Shown piece after piece: positions 8,221 to 17,837 of a stretch of 64,000 bases of DNA. The position numbers and the translations under genes were made by a program. Position 1 is the stretch's first letter. The number at the start of each line of letters is the position of its first letter. The notes below the pieces were generated by a model. It worked only from the letters and a program-made list of their open reading frames with translations. It searched no databases and was not told the origin of the DNA. Source of the stretch: an uncultured Muribaculaceae bacterium (lineage in GTDB: Bacteria; Bacteroidota; Bacteroidia; Bacteroidales; Muribaculaceae); the NCBI GenBank assembly GCA_910583525.1, contig CAJTXL010000001.1, positions 124,001 to 188,000 of the forward strand. The letters run 5' to 3'.

Positions 8221-10779
8221 ATGTACTTCAAAATCATTTCTGCATTCGCCGTAGGCTTGCTGATAGCTTCATGCCACTCGCGGCCCGAACCTATGACCCT
8301 ACAGCTTGCCGACGGATGGAAGGTGCAGTCTTCTGCAAAAACTTCGACCGACGGCTCGCAAATAACAGATACCGCCGGGTGGTACGACGCATCTGTTCCG
8401 TCAACGGCTATGGCCGTACTGATGGAAAACGGCGCACTGCCCTCCGACCTGCTCGACGGCATGAACTACAAAACCGTCGACCGCACACAATTCGATGCTC
8501 CATGGTGGTGGCAAACTTCTTTCGAGTTGCCGAGACTCGGTGACGACAACAAAGCAACCCTCGTACTCGACGGGGTCTCGTACCGCGCCGACGTCTGGCT
8601 CAACGGCCAACTTGTGGCTTCATCCGATACCATTATGGGCACTTTCCGACGCCATTTCATCGACATCACACCTTATGTCAAGAAGGACAACACGCTTGCG
8701 CTCCTTGTACACCGTGCACAGCCGGGCGAACCGAACATCGGCTTTGTAGACTGGAATCCCCGTCCGGCCGACGAAAGTATGGGCGTATTCCGCCCGGTAT
8801 GGATACATCTGACCGGTGGTGTTTCAATCTCCAACCCGGCGGTGAAATCGAAAGTCAATACCGAAACGCTCGATGAGGCATGGCTCACCGTCGAAGCCAC
8901 CCTGACAAACGACACCGACAAGCCTGTGAGTGGTACACTAAAAGCCTCTTTCGAAGGCGTCACTGCCGAAAAAAAGGTAACACTCGCCCCGAAATCCACG
9001 GCAACATTGAGTATAACACCCGACGAAGCCGACGTGCTCCACGTAAAAGAACCTCGTCTGTGGTGGACACACAATATGGGCACTCCCGAAATGTACGACA
9101 TGCACATAGAGTTCGATGCCGACCGCCTTGGGGTGACCGACAAAACCGATGTCAGCTTCGGCATACGCCAAATCGAAGATTATTTCACTGAAGACAATCA
9201 ACGTGCATTCAAACTAAACGGCAAGCCTGTGCTTGTGCGCAGTGCCGGATGGACCGACGACATTTTCCTGCGCAATGACTCCGTCCGCAACGAAATCGAA
9301 GCGGCCTACGTCCGCGACATGGGTCTCAACTCCATCCGTTTTGAAAACATATGGGGCACATCGGAGCACATATATGACCTATGCGACAAGCTCGGACTGC
9401 TTGCCTTCACTGGCTGGAGCTGCCATTGGGAGTGGGAACATTACCTCGGCTCACCCGTCGACCAATTCGGGGGTATCAAGACCGAGGCCGACATGAATCT
9501 TATAGCCCGTTCTTTCGCCGACCAGGTGGCATGGCTGCGTAACCATCCTTCGATAGCCGGATGGTTCACCGGCTCAGACTTCCTGCCGCGCCCCGAACTT
9601 GAGGCCCGTTACCTCAAGGTGCTCGAACGCCTCGATGACCGTCCATACATCGGTGCGGCAAAACAGAAGAAGAGCGACGTGACAGGATATACCGGCACAA
9701 AAATGGCAGGGCCGTATGAATATGTGGCACCAAATTACTGGTACGACCCCAAAGCACCCGGCGGAGCATGGGGTTGGAACACCGAAACCGGCATCGGAGC
9801 ACAAGTGCCGCAAAAAGAATCGGCAATACGTATGCTCGGCAAAGATGTATGGCCTTTGGGCGAAGCCTGGAACTACCATTGCACCACTGCCGGCGACGGC
9901 ATGCACGACCTCGACGTACTCAACGACATAATAGACAAACGCTATGGCGCGCCGACCGATTTCGACGATTTCATGCGCAAGGCCGAATGGATAAACTACG
10001 ACGGAACACGCACAATGTTCGAAGCATTCCGCGCACGCGTTCCTCGTGCAACGGGCATAGTGCAATGGATGCTCAACTCGGCGTGGCCGTCAGTCTACTG
10101 GCAGCTTTACGACCATTATCTTGTGCCTACATCGGCCTACTATTCTCTTCGCCACTCCAACGCGCCCGTACAACTCATCTACGACTATGGCAAGAAAGCC
10201 GTGGTTGCCGTAAACGAATCGGGCAAAAGCGCTACATTCGAAGCAAAGATTGAGCGTTACGGTCTCGATAACGCCAAAGGTACGACCATCAATGCAAAGG
10301 TATCCATAGAACCGTATTCAGTAGAAAAAGTGTTCGACGTAGCCGACCCTGCCGCGCTCGAGTTTGTATTCCTGACACTCACAGGCAAGGACAATGATGT
10401 CATTGCCGAAAACTTCTATGTGCTGCCGCCGTCGCAGGATGTCAACGACTGGGCAAAAGCCAACTGGTTTGTCACCCCTGTGAAGAAACATGCCGACTTC
10501 AAGCCTCTCGCAAACATGAAAGCGGCAAAAGTAAGCACCGAAATAAGTCGTGAAGGCGCCGTTGTGAGCGTGAAACTCACCAACGACAGCCCTCGTGTAG
10601 CTTTCTTCAACCGTTTGGCGGCGCTCAACCCCGACGGACAACTCTACGCACCTGCATGGTGGAGCGACAATTATTTCTCGCTCCGGCCCGGTGAGACCAA
10701 GACCGTGACTTGCAGACTGCCGTCAGAAGCCGATGCCGAAGCCGCTACTATAAAACTCGACGGCTGGAACGCAGAATAA
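8221..10779 (+). CDS. GH2 family glycosidase, exo-beta-D-glucosaminidase-like lipoprotein
   Basis: This 852-residue lipoprotein has its lipobox IASC at Cys18; no acidic surface signal follows, so a periplasm-facing location is likely. It has the GH2 order: jelly-roll sugar-binding domain (about 25-210), Ig-like domain, TIM barrel (about 330-640) and C-terminal beta domains. The acid/base position reads WFTGSDF with Asp453 in place of the usual Glu, and the nucleophile is Glu522 in NTETGIG. An Asp acid/base in a GSD motif is the mark of the GH2 exo-beta-D-glucosaminidase group typified by actinomycete CsxA. The enzyme would remove non-reducing beta-linked glucosamine, but beta-mannosidase-type activity is not excluded. 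It is the last gene of the first PUL. Confidence 0.88.
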   Translation: MYFKIISAFAVGLLIASCHSRPEPMTLQLADGWKVQSSAKTSTDGSQITDTAGWYDASVPSTAMAVLMENGALPSDLLDGMNYKTVDRTQFDAPWWWQTSFELPRLGDDNKATLVLDGVSYRADVWLNGQLVASSDTIMGTFRRHFIDITPYVKKDNTLALLVHRAQPGEPNIGFVDWNPRPADESMGVFRPVWIHLTGGVSISNPAVKSKVNTETLDEAWLTVEATLTNDTDKPVSGTLKASFEGVTAEKKVTLAPKSTATLSITPDEADVLHVKEPRLWWTHNMGTPEMYDMHIEFDADRLGVTDKTDVSFGIRQIEDYFTEDNQRAFKLNGKPVLVRSAGWTDDIFLRNDSVRNEIEAAYVRDMGLNSIRFENIWGTSEHIYDLCDKLGLLAFTGWSCHWEWEHYLGSPVDQFGGIKTEADMNLIARSFADQVAWLRNHPSIAGWFTGSDFLPRPELEARYLKVLERLDDRPYIGAAKQKKSDVTGYTGTKMAGPYEYVAPNYWYDPKAPGGAWGWNTETGIGAQVPQKESAIRMLGKDVWPLGEAWNYHCTTAGDGMHDLDVLNDIIDKRYGAPTDFDDFMRKAEWINYDGTRTMFEAFRARVPRATGIVQWMLNSAWPSVYWQLYDHYLVPTSAYYSLRHSNAPVQLIYDYGKKAVVAVNESGKSATFEAKIERYGLDNAKGTTINAKVSIEPYSVEKVFDVADPAALEFVFLTLTGKDNDVIAENFYVLPPSQDVNDWAKANWFVTPVKKHADFKPLANMKAAKVSTEISREGAVVSVKLTNDSPRVAFFNRLAALNPDGQLYAPAWWSDNYFSLRPGETKTVTCRLPSEADAEAATIKLDGWNAE

Positions 10780-10794
10780 ACTATCCCCGAATAT

Positions 10795-10836
10795 AACAAC
10801 AATGGCGCATCGACAAAACGGTGCGCCATTGTTGTT
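10795..10836. terminator. Bidirectional terminator between GH2 and fructokinase
   Basis: A perfect 15-bp stem (10795-10809 with 10822-10836) and a 12-base loop lie between convergent genes. It separates the first PUL from the fructan PUL. Confidence 0.8.
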
Positions 10837-10857
10837 TAAGCTATTGTCCGGTCGTAA

Positions 10858-11736
10858 TTACCGTGTCAGTTCTTCAGGCAATATAGGCATCGCACCTTTT
10901 TTTGTGCATACGAAAGCCGATGTCTGCACCGCCAGTGAGTGCGCCTCCTGCACGGTCTTGCCTTTGAGAATGCTTGCAATAAACGCTGCGGTAAACGAGT
11001 CACCGGCGCCGACAGTATCTTCCACCTCTACTTTTGGCGTGGGCTGGAACGATACGTTGCCCGGCGTGAACACATAGCTGCCGTTTATGCCACAGGTAAG
11101 AATGAGCATTTTAAGGTTATACTTGCCGAGCAAAATCCAGCATTTGTCCTGAAGGTCTATGCCGGGATAACCGAACATACGGCTTACCGTAACAAGCTCT
11201 TCGTCGTTGATTTTAAGTATATTGCAACGCTTCATGGAGTTGCACAGGATTTCTTTGTTGTAAAAGCCCTGACGCAGATTCACATCGAACACCACCAAGC
11301 GGCCGTCACCCTCGGGCATGGCATCGAGAAAACGGTTTATAGTATTGCGTGACACGACATTGCGCTGTGCGAGCGAACCGAAGCATACGGCACGCGTTTC
11401 GGTTGCGAGAGCTTCGAGACGGGCTGTATAGGGTATGTTGTCCCAAGCGACATTCTCTTTTATCTCATATTGGGGCACTCCGGCCTGGTCTATTTCTACC
11501 TGAACCGTGCCTGTAGGATATGGGACTTTCTCTATCAGTTGGTTAAGACCTTTTGAGGTGAAATTCTCTATGATTTCGTTTCCGAGGGCATCATCGCCTA
11601 CGGCACTCACCACACAACTCGGTAGTCCGAACTGCGACACATGGTATGCGAAATTGGCCGGCGCGCCACCAATTTTCTTTCCTTCGGGAAGAACGTCCCA
11701 CAGGGCTTCGCCCATTCCCACTATTATGTCTTTCAT
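10858..11736 (-). CDS. PfkB-family fructokinase
   Basis: This 292-residue carbohydrate kinase starts at the ATG of MKDIIVGMGEALWDVLP; the frame is open 18 codons further but that would overlap the upstream MFS gene. It has the N-terminal substrate-binding GGAPANFAYH and the C-terminal PfkB signature DTVGAGDSFTAAF with catalytic base Asp246. Fructokinases of this type turn cytoplasmic fructose into fructose-6-phosphate. It is the last gene of a leftward operon after the MFS importer (4-base gap) and periplasmic GH32. That context makes fructose the expected substrate. Confidence 0.93.
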   Translation of the reverse strand: MKDIIVGMGEALWDVLPEGKKIGGAPANFAYHVSQFGLPSCVVSAVGDDALGNEIIENFTSKGLNQLIEKVPYPTGTVQVEIDQAGVPQYEIKENVAWDNIPYTARLEALATETRAVCFGSLAQRNVVSRNTINRFLDAMPEGDGRLVVFDVNLRQGFYNKEILCNSMKRCNILKINDEELVTVSRMFGYPGIDLQDKCWILLGKYNLKMLILTCGINGSYVFTPGNVSFQPTPKVEVEDTVGAGDSFTAAFIASILKGKTVQEAHSLAVQTSAFVCTKKGAMPILPEELTR

Positions 11737-11740
11737 GATA

Positions 11741-12919
11741 TTAACGTTTGATTTTGAATGTATAGTAAAGTAGATATGCCACTCCGGCAAGCATCACGGC
11801 CACGGCTCCGGCCTGCCCGATTTCGTCGGCGGCATAGCCCATAGCCAAGGGGAATACAGTGCCGCCGAACAGTCCCATTATCATAAGACCCGACACTTCG
11901 TTCTTTTCAGTGGGCGAAGCTATAAGAGCTTGCGAGAATATAACCGAGAAAATGTTGGAGTTGCCGAAACCAATCATCCCGATGCCAACATAAAGCGCCA
12001 TAAGATTGTCGCAGACAAGAAGTATGCCCATGGCCGCGAGCATCATGGCCACGCTTATGCCAAAGAAAAGACGTGGCGACATCGACCGCAGTATGAATGC
12101 TCCGAGAAAACAGCCGGCCGTACGGAAAATGAAGTATACGCTCGTGGCAAGCACTGCCTCTTCTAAAGGCAGACCGAGGCGTTCCATAATTATTTTAGGC
12201 GCTGTAGTATTTGTGCCCACATCGATGCCGACATGGCACATGATGCCGATGAAACAAAGCAATATGAACGGTCGTCCGAGCAGTTTAAGGCATTCACCGA
12301 CACCCGATGCCTTGTCGGGGCGCTCCTCTTCGATAGGAGTGGCGGCAAGAATAGAAATGGACAGCACGCTTACAAGAGCATAAATCAGGAACAATGCTCG
12401 CCAGCCCAACCCGAAGGTCGGCAGATATGTGGTGGCGCCCCATGCCGCGATGATGGGTGCGAGGAACGAAGCGATGGCCTTTACGAACTGGCCGAATGTC
12501 AGGGTCGAAGCAAGTCTGTCTGAACTTATAAGATTTGAAACAAGCGGATTTAGCGAAGTCTGCATGATGGCGTTGCCTATTCCGAGAAACGAGAAAGACG
12601 CCAACATTATCATGTAGCTGTCGCCGAATACAGGGATTATCAGCGATAAGGCAGTGACAGCAAGGCTTATCAGTACGGTTTTCTTGCGTCCGATTTTGTT
12701 CATCAGCATTCCGGTAGGTACTGAGAATAGCAGAAACCAGAAAAATACGAGAGAGGGAAAAAGGTTTGCCTGTGAGTCGCTCAGCCCGAGGTCTTTCTGC
12801 ACATAGTTCGAAGCCGTGCCGACAAGGTCGACAAAGCCCATTGCGAAAAAGCACAGCATTACGGGCACGAGCTGCAAGAGCGATGAGTTCCGACGTGTTG
12901 TCATGGTGTGGGTATTCAT
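11741..12919 (-). CDS. MFS sugar importer, FucP-like (probable fructose:H+ symporter)
   Basis: This 392-residue major facilitator protein has about twelve hydrophobic helices and the loop motif GMLMNKIGRKKT between helices 2 and 3. It resembles the FucP group of hexose:proton symporters. It would carry fructose released in the periplasm across the inner membrane. It lies between the periplasmic GH32 gene (5 bases upstream) and the fructokinase (4 bases downstream), so release, import and phosphorylation are encoded in pathway order on one transcript. Substrate assignment rests on context. Confidence 0.9.
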   Translation of the reverse strand: MNTHTMTTRRNSSLLQLVPVMLCFFAMGFVDLVGTASNYVQKDLGLSDSQANLFPSLVFFWFLLFSVPTGMLMNKIGRKKTVLISLAVTALSLIIPVFGDSYMIMLASFSFLGIGNAIMQTSLNPLVSNLISSDRLASTLTFGQFVKAIASFLAPIIAAWGATTYLPTFGLGWRALFLIYALVSVLSISILAATPIEEERPDKASGVGECLKLLGRPFILLCFIGIMCHVGIDVGTNTTAPKIIMERLGLPLEEAVLATSVYFIFRTAGCFLGAFILRSMSPRLFFGISVAMMLAAMGILLVCDNLMALYVGIGMIGFGNSNIFSVIFSQALIASPTEKNEVSGLMIMGLFGGTVFPLAMGYAADEIGQAGAVAVMLAGVAYLLYYTFKIKR

Positions 12920-12924
12920 AAAAC

Positions 12925-14760
12925 TTATTTATCGATTGAATAGATTTGCAAGCTTCCTATTTTAGCGTTGCCACCGTTGGACTTTAAAGAAAGCATCGAG
13001 TAAGGCTTTCCGGGAAATACGAGGTTGGTCATTGCAAAATGTCCGTTGTTGCCGAAAATTTCTATGCTCGAACGGTCAATGAATATACGCAACGATATTT
13101 TGCCGTTTTTCTCAAAGGTAGGAGCTACAGTCACTGCCGGGAAATGTTCGCTGAAATCGGTCACTCCGCTTTTACGGCGGTCAAACGAGAATGTCCGTGC
13201 CGATGCGTCGTAAACCATCACCACCTTTTCACCGAGTTCGTTACTTAATTCGATGTCGACACTTGTCGCTTTGCGCGCATTTACGTCAAGTAAGATTTCG
13301 CAGATGCCGTCATTGTCTTTCGGCAAAGCATATTTCTTGTAATCTTCGCCTATGTTTCCCGAAGTTTTTTTGAAAAGCCGGCCACGGATGGCGTCAATCT
13401 CAGACGACGGCACACTTGATGCGTAAATCTGACCGTCATCTCCTTTGAAAAGACCTATTTCACGCGGCAAGGTATTGGCGCTTCTGTACTGCATGGTGGG
13501 CACATCGGCAGCATACTGCCAGTTGCTCATCCATCCGATGGCAGTGCGGCGTCCGTCAGGCGCGTCGCTCCAACTTACGGTAGCATAGTGGTCTTTGCCG
13601 AAGTCGAGCCATTTTGTGGGCACGGTTCCGTCCGATGCTTTGTCGGGCGTGAATGTCGTTCCGTCGAAATCTCCGACAAAATATTGCGTGGCGCTACCTC
13701 CGAACGGGCCGCCGGGATTGATGTTGCACAACAGCACCCATTTTTTGCCGTCTATGCCGTCGACAGGCAATTCAAAAAGGTCGGGACATTCCCAAACGCC
13801 GTCCTGACTACCAAGAGCTTTGCCGAAAGCACTGCGGAGCGTCCAATTTTTCAAATCAGGCGACGTGAATATAAGCATTTCGTGTTCGAGCGCATGCGCA
13901 AGCAGCAAAGTCCACTCGCCGGTAGCTTCGTTCCAGAACATGTTCGGGTCGCGGGCTTCACTTTCGAGCGTGATTACCGGATTGCCTGAATATATATTGA
14001 AAGTCTCTCCACCGTCTTCGCTCCATGCAAGGCTCTGCACCTGGCTTGCTCCGGCCGAAGTGTAAAGTGCCACCACAGCATCATTGCCGAAACCTGCCGT
14101 ATTGCCATGGTCGACAACGGCGCTTCCGCTGAATACCGAGCCGAGACCGTTGGGTTCTATCGCAGTCGGCTGGTGCTGCCAATCGACGAGGTCGGTCGAC
14201 GTCGAGTGTCCCCACGTCATGTTCTGCCATTTCGACCCATAGGGATTCCATTGGTAGTAAAGATGCCACACGCCGTCTTTATAGAACATGCCGTTGGGAT
14301 CGTTCATCCAACCGTACTGCGGAGTATGGTGAAATGCCGGACGGTATTTCTCGCGGTTCGACACATCGAAAGTATCCGATATCGAAAAATTGCTCCAACA
14401 TACGTCATCTTTTACTTCACGTATATCCGAACGGCTTTGCGAAGTAAGAATATTTAGCACCACATCGTGTCCGCGGTACTGCTCCAAAGCAAAAGGTACG
14501 AAGTAGTCGACTTTCGATTTCGCAAGTTTCACATATAAGGTCTTGTCAACTTTGCCGTCGACAAGCACGTTGACAGTAGCATCGTCGTTGCTTTCCTGTA
14601 CGGGCATAAGAAGGAATGTGCCGTCACCCTCTACTCTGACAAGGGTGTTGTTTATGCCGAGGTGCTCAATCTTGACGCCGTCAGAGGCAAAAGCGGAGCT
14701 GCCCGACAAAAGGGTGATGGCAATGGCTGCCTTGAGTTTCGTTTTCACAGTATTATTCAT
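12925..14760 (-). CDS. GH32 exo-acting fructan beta-fructosidase (levanase/inulinase type)
   Basis: This 611-residue enzyme has a cleavable signal peptide (SGSSAFASDG) and no lipobox Cys, so it should be periplasmic. An extra N-terminal beta domain (about 26-135) precedes the five-bladed propeller. The three GH32 catalytic acids are visible: nucleophile Asp154 in WMNDPNG, transition-state stabiliser Asp271 in ARDPN, and acid/base Glu324 in WECPDLF. The C-terminal beta-sandwich (about 470-611) is typical. It would release fructose from oligofructans brought in by the SusC/SusD pair at 17.8-22.7 kb. It is the first gene of the leftward operon and diverges from the HTCS gene, with a candidate operator between them. 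Confidence 0.95.
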   Translation of the reverse strand: MNNTVKTKLKAAIAITLLSGSSAFASDGVKIEHLGINNTLVRVEGDGTFLLMPVQESNDDATVNVLVDGKVDKTLYVKLAKSKVDYFVPFALEQYRGHDVVLNILTSQSRSDIREVKDDVCWSNFSISDTFDVSNREKYRPAFHHTPQYGWMNDPNGMFYKDGVWHLYYQWNPYGSKWQNMTWGHSTSTDLVDWQHQPTAIEPNGLGSVFSGSAVVDHGNTAGFGNDAVVALYTSAGASQVQSLAWSEDGGETFNIYSGNPVITLESEARDPNMFWNEATGEWTLLLAHALEHEMLIFTSPDLKNWTLRSAFGKALGSQDGVWECPDLFELPVDGIDGKKWVLLCNINPGGPFGGSATQYFVGDFDGTTFTPDKASDGTVPTKWLDFGKDHYATVSWSDAPDGRRTAIGWMSNWQYAADVPTMQYRSANTLPREIGLFKGDDGQIYASSVPSSEIDAIRGRLFKKTSGNIGEDYKKYALPKDNDGICEILLDVNARKATSVDIELSNELGEKVVMVYDASARTFSFDRRKSGVTDFSEHFPAVTVAPTFEKNGKISLRIFIDRSSIEIFGNNGHFAMTNLVFPGKPYSMLSLKSNGGNAKIGSLQIYSIDK

Positions 14761-14800
14761 TGTTGTTCTTTAGAATTCTGCCATAAATCAATCGGCACTG

Positions 14801-14808
14801 CAAAACTA
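14801..14808 (-). promoter_or_regulatory. -7 box for the GH32-MFS-fructokinase operon
   Basis: Read on the minus strand this is TAGTTTTG, matching TAnnTTTG, 40 bases before the GH32 start. The candidate HTCS palindrome lies 46 bases upstream of it. Confidence 0.6.
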
Positions 14809-14854
14809 ATATTAATAAATCGGAGACCATATAAAATTCCATGCCTTAGCTGTC

Positions 14855-14879
14855 AAAAATGTTGCATCGCATTATTTTT
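14855..14879. promoter_or_regulatory. Candidate HTCS operator palindrome, copy 1
   Basis: A 25-bp dyad has outer arms AAAAAT and ATTTTT and an inner TGC/GCA pair three bases apart. It shares 22 of 26 bases with a second copy at 17722-17747. It lies in the divergent region between the GH32 operon and the HTCS gene. Confidence 0.65.
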
Positions 14880-14914
14880 ACAAGCTTCCGCACTGTTTTT
14901 CATAGACTTATTCG

Positions 14915-14922
14915 TATATTTG
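14915..14922 (+). promoter_or_regulatory. -7 box for the fructan HTCS gene
   Basis: TATATTTG fits TAnnTTTG, 29 bases before the HTCS start. It is 35 bases from the palindrome at 14855-14879, so autoregulation is possible. Confidence 0.55.
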
Positions 14923-14951
14923 CAGTGCCTTAAACCCGATGTACGTTACAC

Positions 14952-17681
14952 ATGAAAAAGTATTTATATCTGTCTTTCATTATTATATTGTCGGCACTTG
15001 CATCATACGGATGCAAAGAAACAAAGACATACCGCATAGGCATATCGCAATGCAGCCAGGATGACTGGCGAGCAAAGATGAACGATGAAATCAAGCGCGA
15101 AATAATGCTTCATGAAAATGCCACCGTCGAAATCCGCTCGGCCGACGACAGCAACACCAAGCAGACAGAAGATATACGCTATTTCGCAGACAACGGATTC
15201 GACATCATCATAGTCTCGCCAAACGAGGCCGAAGCCCTGACTCCCGTTATCAGAGATGTGTACGAATCGGGGATGCCCATAATAATCTTCGACCGCAACA
15301 TCAACGACAGCTCCTATACCGCTCGGATAGGTGTCGATGACAAAGGCATAGGCAGTGCGGCAGCACACTATGCTTTCAATATCCTCGGCGCGCATCCTAA
15401 AGCGATAGAAATTACAGGACTGCCAGGCTCGACGCCTGCCGAAAACAGGCACGACGGTTTTGTAGAGGAGTTCGTAAAAGGTGGCGGACACATGCTTGCA
15501 AGCGCAACCGGAAAGTGGAACAAAGAAGATGCCATGCCGATTGTGGATTCTCTCCTTAATATATATGACGACATCGACCTTATCTATGCGCACAACGACC
15601 GCATGGCAATAGGCGCTTCGGAAATAGCCCGGAGCAAAGGACGCGCCAACATCAAAATCATCGGTATCGACGCCGCTCCCACAATCGGCATCAAAGCTGT
15701 TGCCGACGGCGTAATCGACGCGACTTTCCTATATCCGACCGAAGGGCACCGCCTCGTCCGTACGGCACTGGCCATCCTCAACGGCGAACCTTACGAACGC
15801 GACGTGCAGATACCGGCATCTTCGGCCGTCGACATATCGAATGCCGACATCCTGCTGTTGCAGAACGAAGCCCTCGTAGAAGAAACGTCCAAGATGAAAT
15901 TCCTGAAGGAGAAAATCGACGAGTATTGGGAAAAGCATTCGTCGCAGACCTTTCTGTTCTACGCGAGCATTGCTATAATAATCCTTCTGTTTGGCGTGTT
16001 CTTTCTTTTGCTGCGCGCCTATTGGCAACATCGCCGCCATCAGGACGAACTTTTGGAGCAGAACAAACTTCTTGAACAGCAACGCGACCTACAGGCTTCG
16101 CTGAACGAACAGCTTAAAGAAGCCACGCAGTCGAAGCTCGCTTTCTTTACTAACGTATCGCATGACCTGCGCACTCCCCTCACCCTCATAGCCGAACCTG
16201 TAGAGCAGCTTGCCACTGCCGACAATCTCACGGAACAGCAGTCATCGCTTATAAAAATAGCATGCAAGAATGTGAAGATACTGCGTCGGCTAATCGACCA
16301 GATACTTGACTTCCGCAAATACGAAAACGGCAAACTCGACCTCAACCTTTCGGAAGTGGATTTCAGTCAGGCCGTCAACGAATGGCTCGAAGCGTTCTAT
16401 GCACTCGCAAGGAAACGGCACATAAAACTTATTTTAAACGAAGACAATGTTGCCGGACGGACATTGGCTTTGGATGCGGAGAAATTCGAACGGGTGTTCT
16501 TTAACCTTGTGTCAAATGCCTTCAAATACACTCCCGACAACGGCACCATTACAATATCTTATGAGTTTGCCGCCAACCGGCTTACATTCAAGGTGGCCGA
16601 TACGGGCCAAGGTATCAGCGAACGCGACCTCGGCAAAATATTCGACCGTTTCTATCAGGTCGACAGAGTGCACCCCAACGGTTCGGGCATAGGCCTTTCT
16701 CTTGCCAAAGCGTTCATCGAACTGCACGGCGGCACAATCTCTGTAGAAAGTGTCCTCGACAAAGGCTCGGAGTTCACCGTTACAATACCCGTACGACATG
16801 TCGAAGCCCGAAACACCGCTACCGTAAAAACTGCGGCAGACATCTTCGAAACAGAAGTTGAAACCGCCGACTACGACACCGCTTTTGACAGCGAAAAGCC
16901 TCTGCTTCTGATTATCGACGACAATAAGGACATACAGAGGCTTATCGCAGAAATCTTGGGTAAAGACTACAACGTCATCAACGCTCAGAATGGCAACGAC
17001 GGGCTCCGCAAAGCGACCCGATACATACCCGACCTCATCATCTGCGACGTGATGATGCCCGTGATGGACGGCCTCGAATGCTGCCGCAATCTGAAAGCCG
17101 AAGTCTCGACCTCGCATATACCCGTGCTGATGCTTACGGCATGCTCGATGGACGAGCAGCGTGTTCAGGGCTACGACAGCGGTGCCGACGGGTATCTCGC
17201 CAAACCGTTCAACAGTGCCGTGCTCAAATCGCGCTGCCACAGTCTGCTCGAAAACAGAAGACGCATAAAAGACTTGTACGTAACGGCCGCACCCGTATCT
17301 GGCAGGAAAAAGACAGACTCGGCACAGGCAACTCCGACGTCGGACATCGACAACGATTTCTACCACCGTTTCCTCGACATCTTCAGAGCGGAAATGGGCA
17401 ATCCCGACATCAGCGTTGACTCTATCGCCTCTAAAATGGGCTTCGAACGGACACAGCTCTACCGCAAGCTGAAAGCGCTCACAAACTATGCCCCGGTAGA
17501 ACTTATGAGGCGCATCCGCCTTGAAGAAGCACGCTCGCAGCTCCTTGCCACCGACAAGACCATCAGTGAAATTGCCTACGGTATAGGATTTTCCACACCG
17601 GCATATTTCACCAAATGCTATCGCGACGCTTACGGTGAAACCCCGTCGGAGACGCGGTCGAAACTATCCGGCAAGCAATAG
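14952..17681 (+). CDS. Hybrid two-component system regulator with periplasmic sugar-binding sensor (fructan PUL)
   Basis: This 909-residue one-protein signalling system has a membrane-targeting N-terminus with Cys21. A type-I periplasmic-binding-protein (LacI/ribose-binding-like) sensor follows at about 28-310 (YRIGISQCSQDDW, IIFDRN, IDAAPTIG). Next come a transmembrane helix at about 337-357, a short coiled coil, a HisKA domain with His404 in SHDLRTP, an ATPase domain (NLVSNAFKYT, DTGQGI, GSGIGLS), a receiver domain with Asp699 in ICDVMMP, and a C-terminal AraC helix-turn-helix. A periplasmic-binding-protein sensor is the arrangement of the fructose-sensing HTCS BT1754 of Bacteroides thetaiotaomicron. 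The gene sits between the two arms of a GH32-rich PUL, so fructose is the likely ligand. The stop codon is TAG. Confidence 0.95.
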   Translation: MKKYLYLSFIIILSALASYGCKETKTYRIGISQCSQDDWRAKMNDEIKREIMLHENATVEIRSADDSNTKQTEDIRYFADNGFDIIIVSPNEAEALTPVIRDVYESGMPIIIFDRNINDSSYTARIGVDDKGIGSAAAHYAFNILGAHPKAIEITGLPGSTPAENRHDGFVEEFVKGGGHMLASATGKWNKEDAMPIVDSLLNIYDDIDLIYAHNDRMAIGASEIARSKGRANIKIIGIDAAPTIGIKAVADGVIDATFLYPTEGHRLVRTALAILNGEPYERDVQIPASSAVDISNADILLLQNEALVEETSKMKFLKEKIDEYWEKHSSQTFLFYASIAIIILLFGVFFLLLRAYWQHRRHQDELLEQNKLLEQQRDLQASLNEQLKEATQSKLAFFTNVSHDLRTPLTLIAEPVEQLATADNLTEQQSSLIKIACKNVKILRRLIDQILDFRKYENGKLDLNLSEVDFSQAVNEWLEAFYALARKRHIKLILNEDNVAGRTLALDAEKFERVFFNLVSNAFKYTPDNGTITISYEFAANRLTFKVADTGQGISERDLGKIFDRFYQVDRVHPNGSGIGLSLAKAFIELHGGTISVESVLDKGSEFTVTIPVRHVEARNTATVKTAADIFETEVETADYDTAFDSEKPLLLIIDDNKDIQRLIAEILGKDYNVINAQNGNDGLRKATRYIPDLIICDVMMPVMDGLECCRNLKAEVSTSHIPVLMLTACSMDEQRVQGYDSGADGYLAKPFNSAVLKSRCHSLLENRRRIKDLYVTAAPVSGRKKTDSAQATPTSDIDNDFYHRFLDIFRAEMGNPDISVDSIASKMGFERTQLYRKLKALTNYAPVELMRRIRLEEARSQLLATDKTISEIAYGIGFSTPAYFTKCYRDAYGETPSETRSKLSGKQ

Positions 17682-17721
17682 AACAACTTCCACATTTATC
17701 AAAAACGGTGCATTGTTTATT

Positions 17722-17746
17722 AAAAATCGTGCGTTGCATTATTTTT
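17722..17746. promoter_or_regulatory. Candidate HTCS operator palindrome, copy 2
   Basis: This is the same dyad as at 14855-14879: AAAAAT and ATTTTT arms with an inner TGC/GCA pair. It ends 47 bases before the SusC -7 box. Degenerate half-sites containing GGTGCA flank it at 17701-17715 and 17752-17763. Confidence 0.65.
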
Positions 17747-17793
17747 AATATACGGTGCAACATGCCTTATACACATCAGGGGTTGACATTGGA

Positions 17794-17801
17794 TAACTTT
17801 G
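17794..17801 (+). promoter_or_regulatory. -7 box for the fructan SusC operon
   Basis: TAACTTTG fits TAnnTTTG exactly and lies 36 bases before the SusC start. No clear -33 element is seen, as expected for a promoter that needs an activator. Confidence 0.65.
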
Positions 17802-17837
17802 CGCCACAAAGTTTTCAACCAACACAAATTTAATAAC

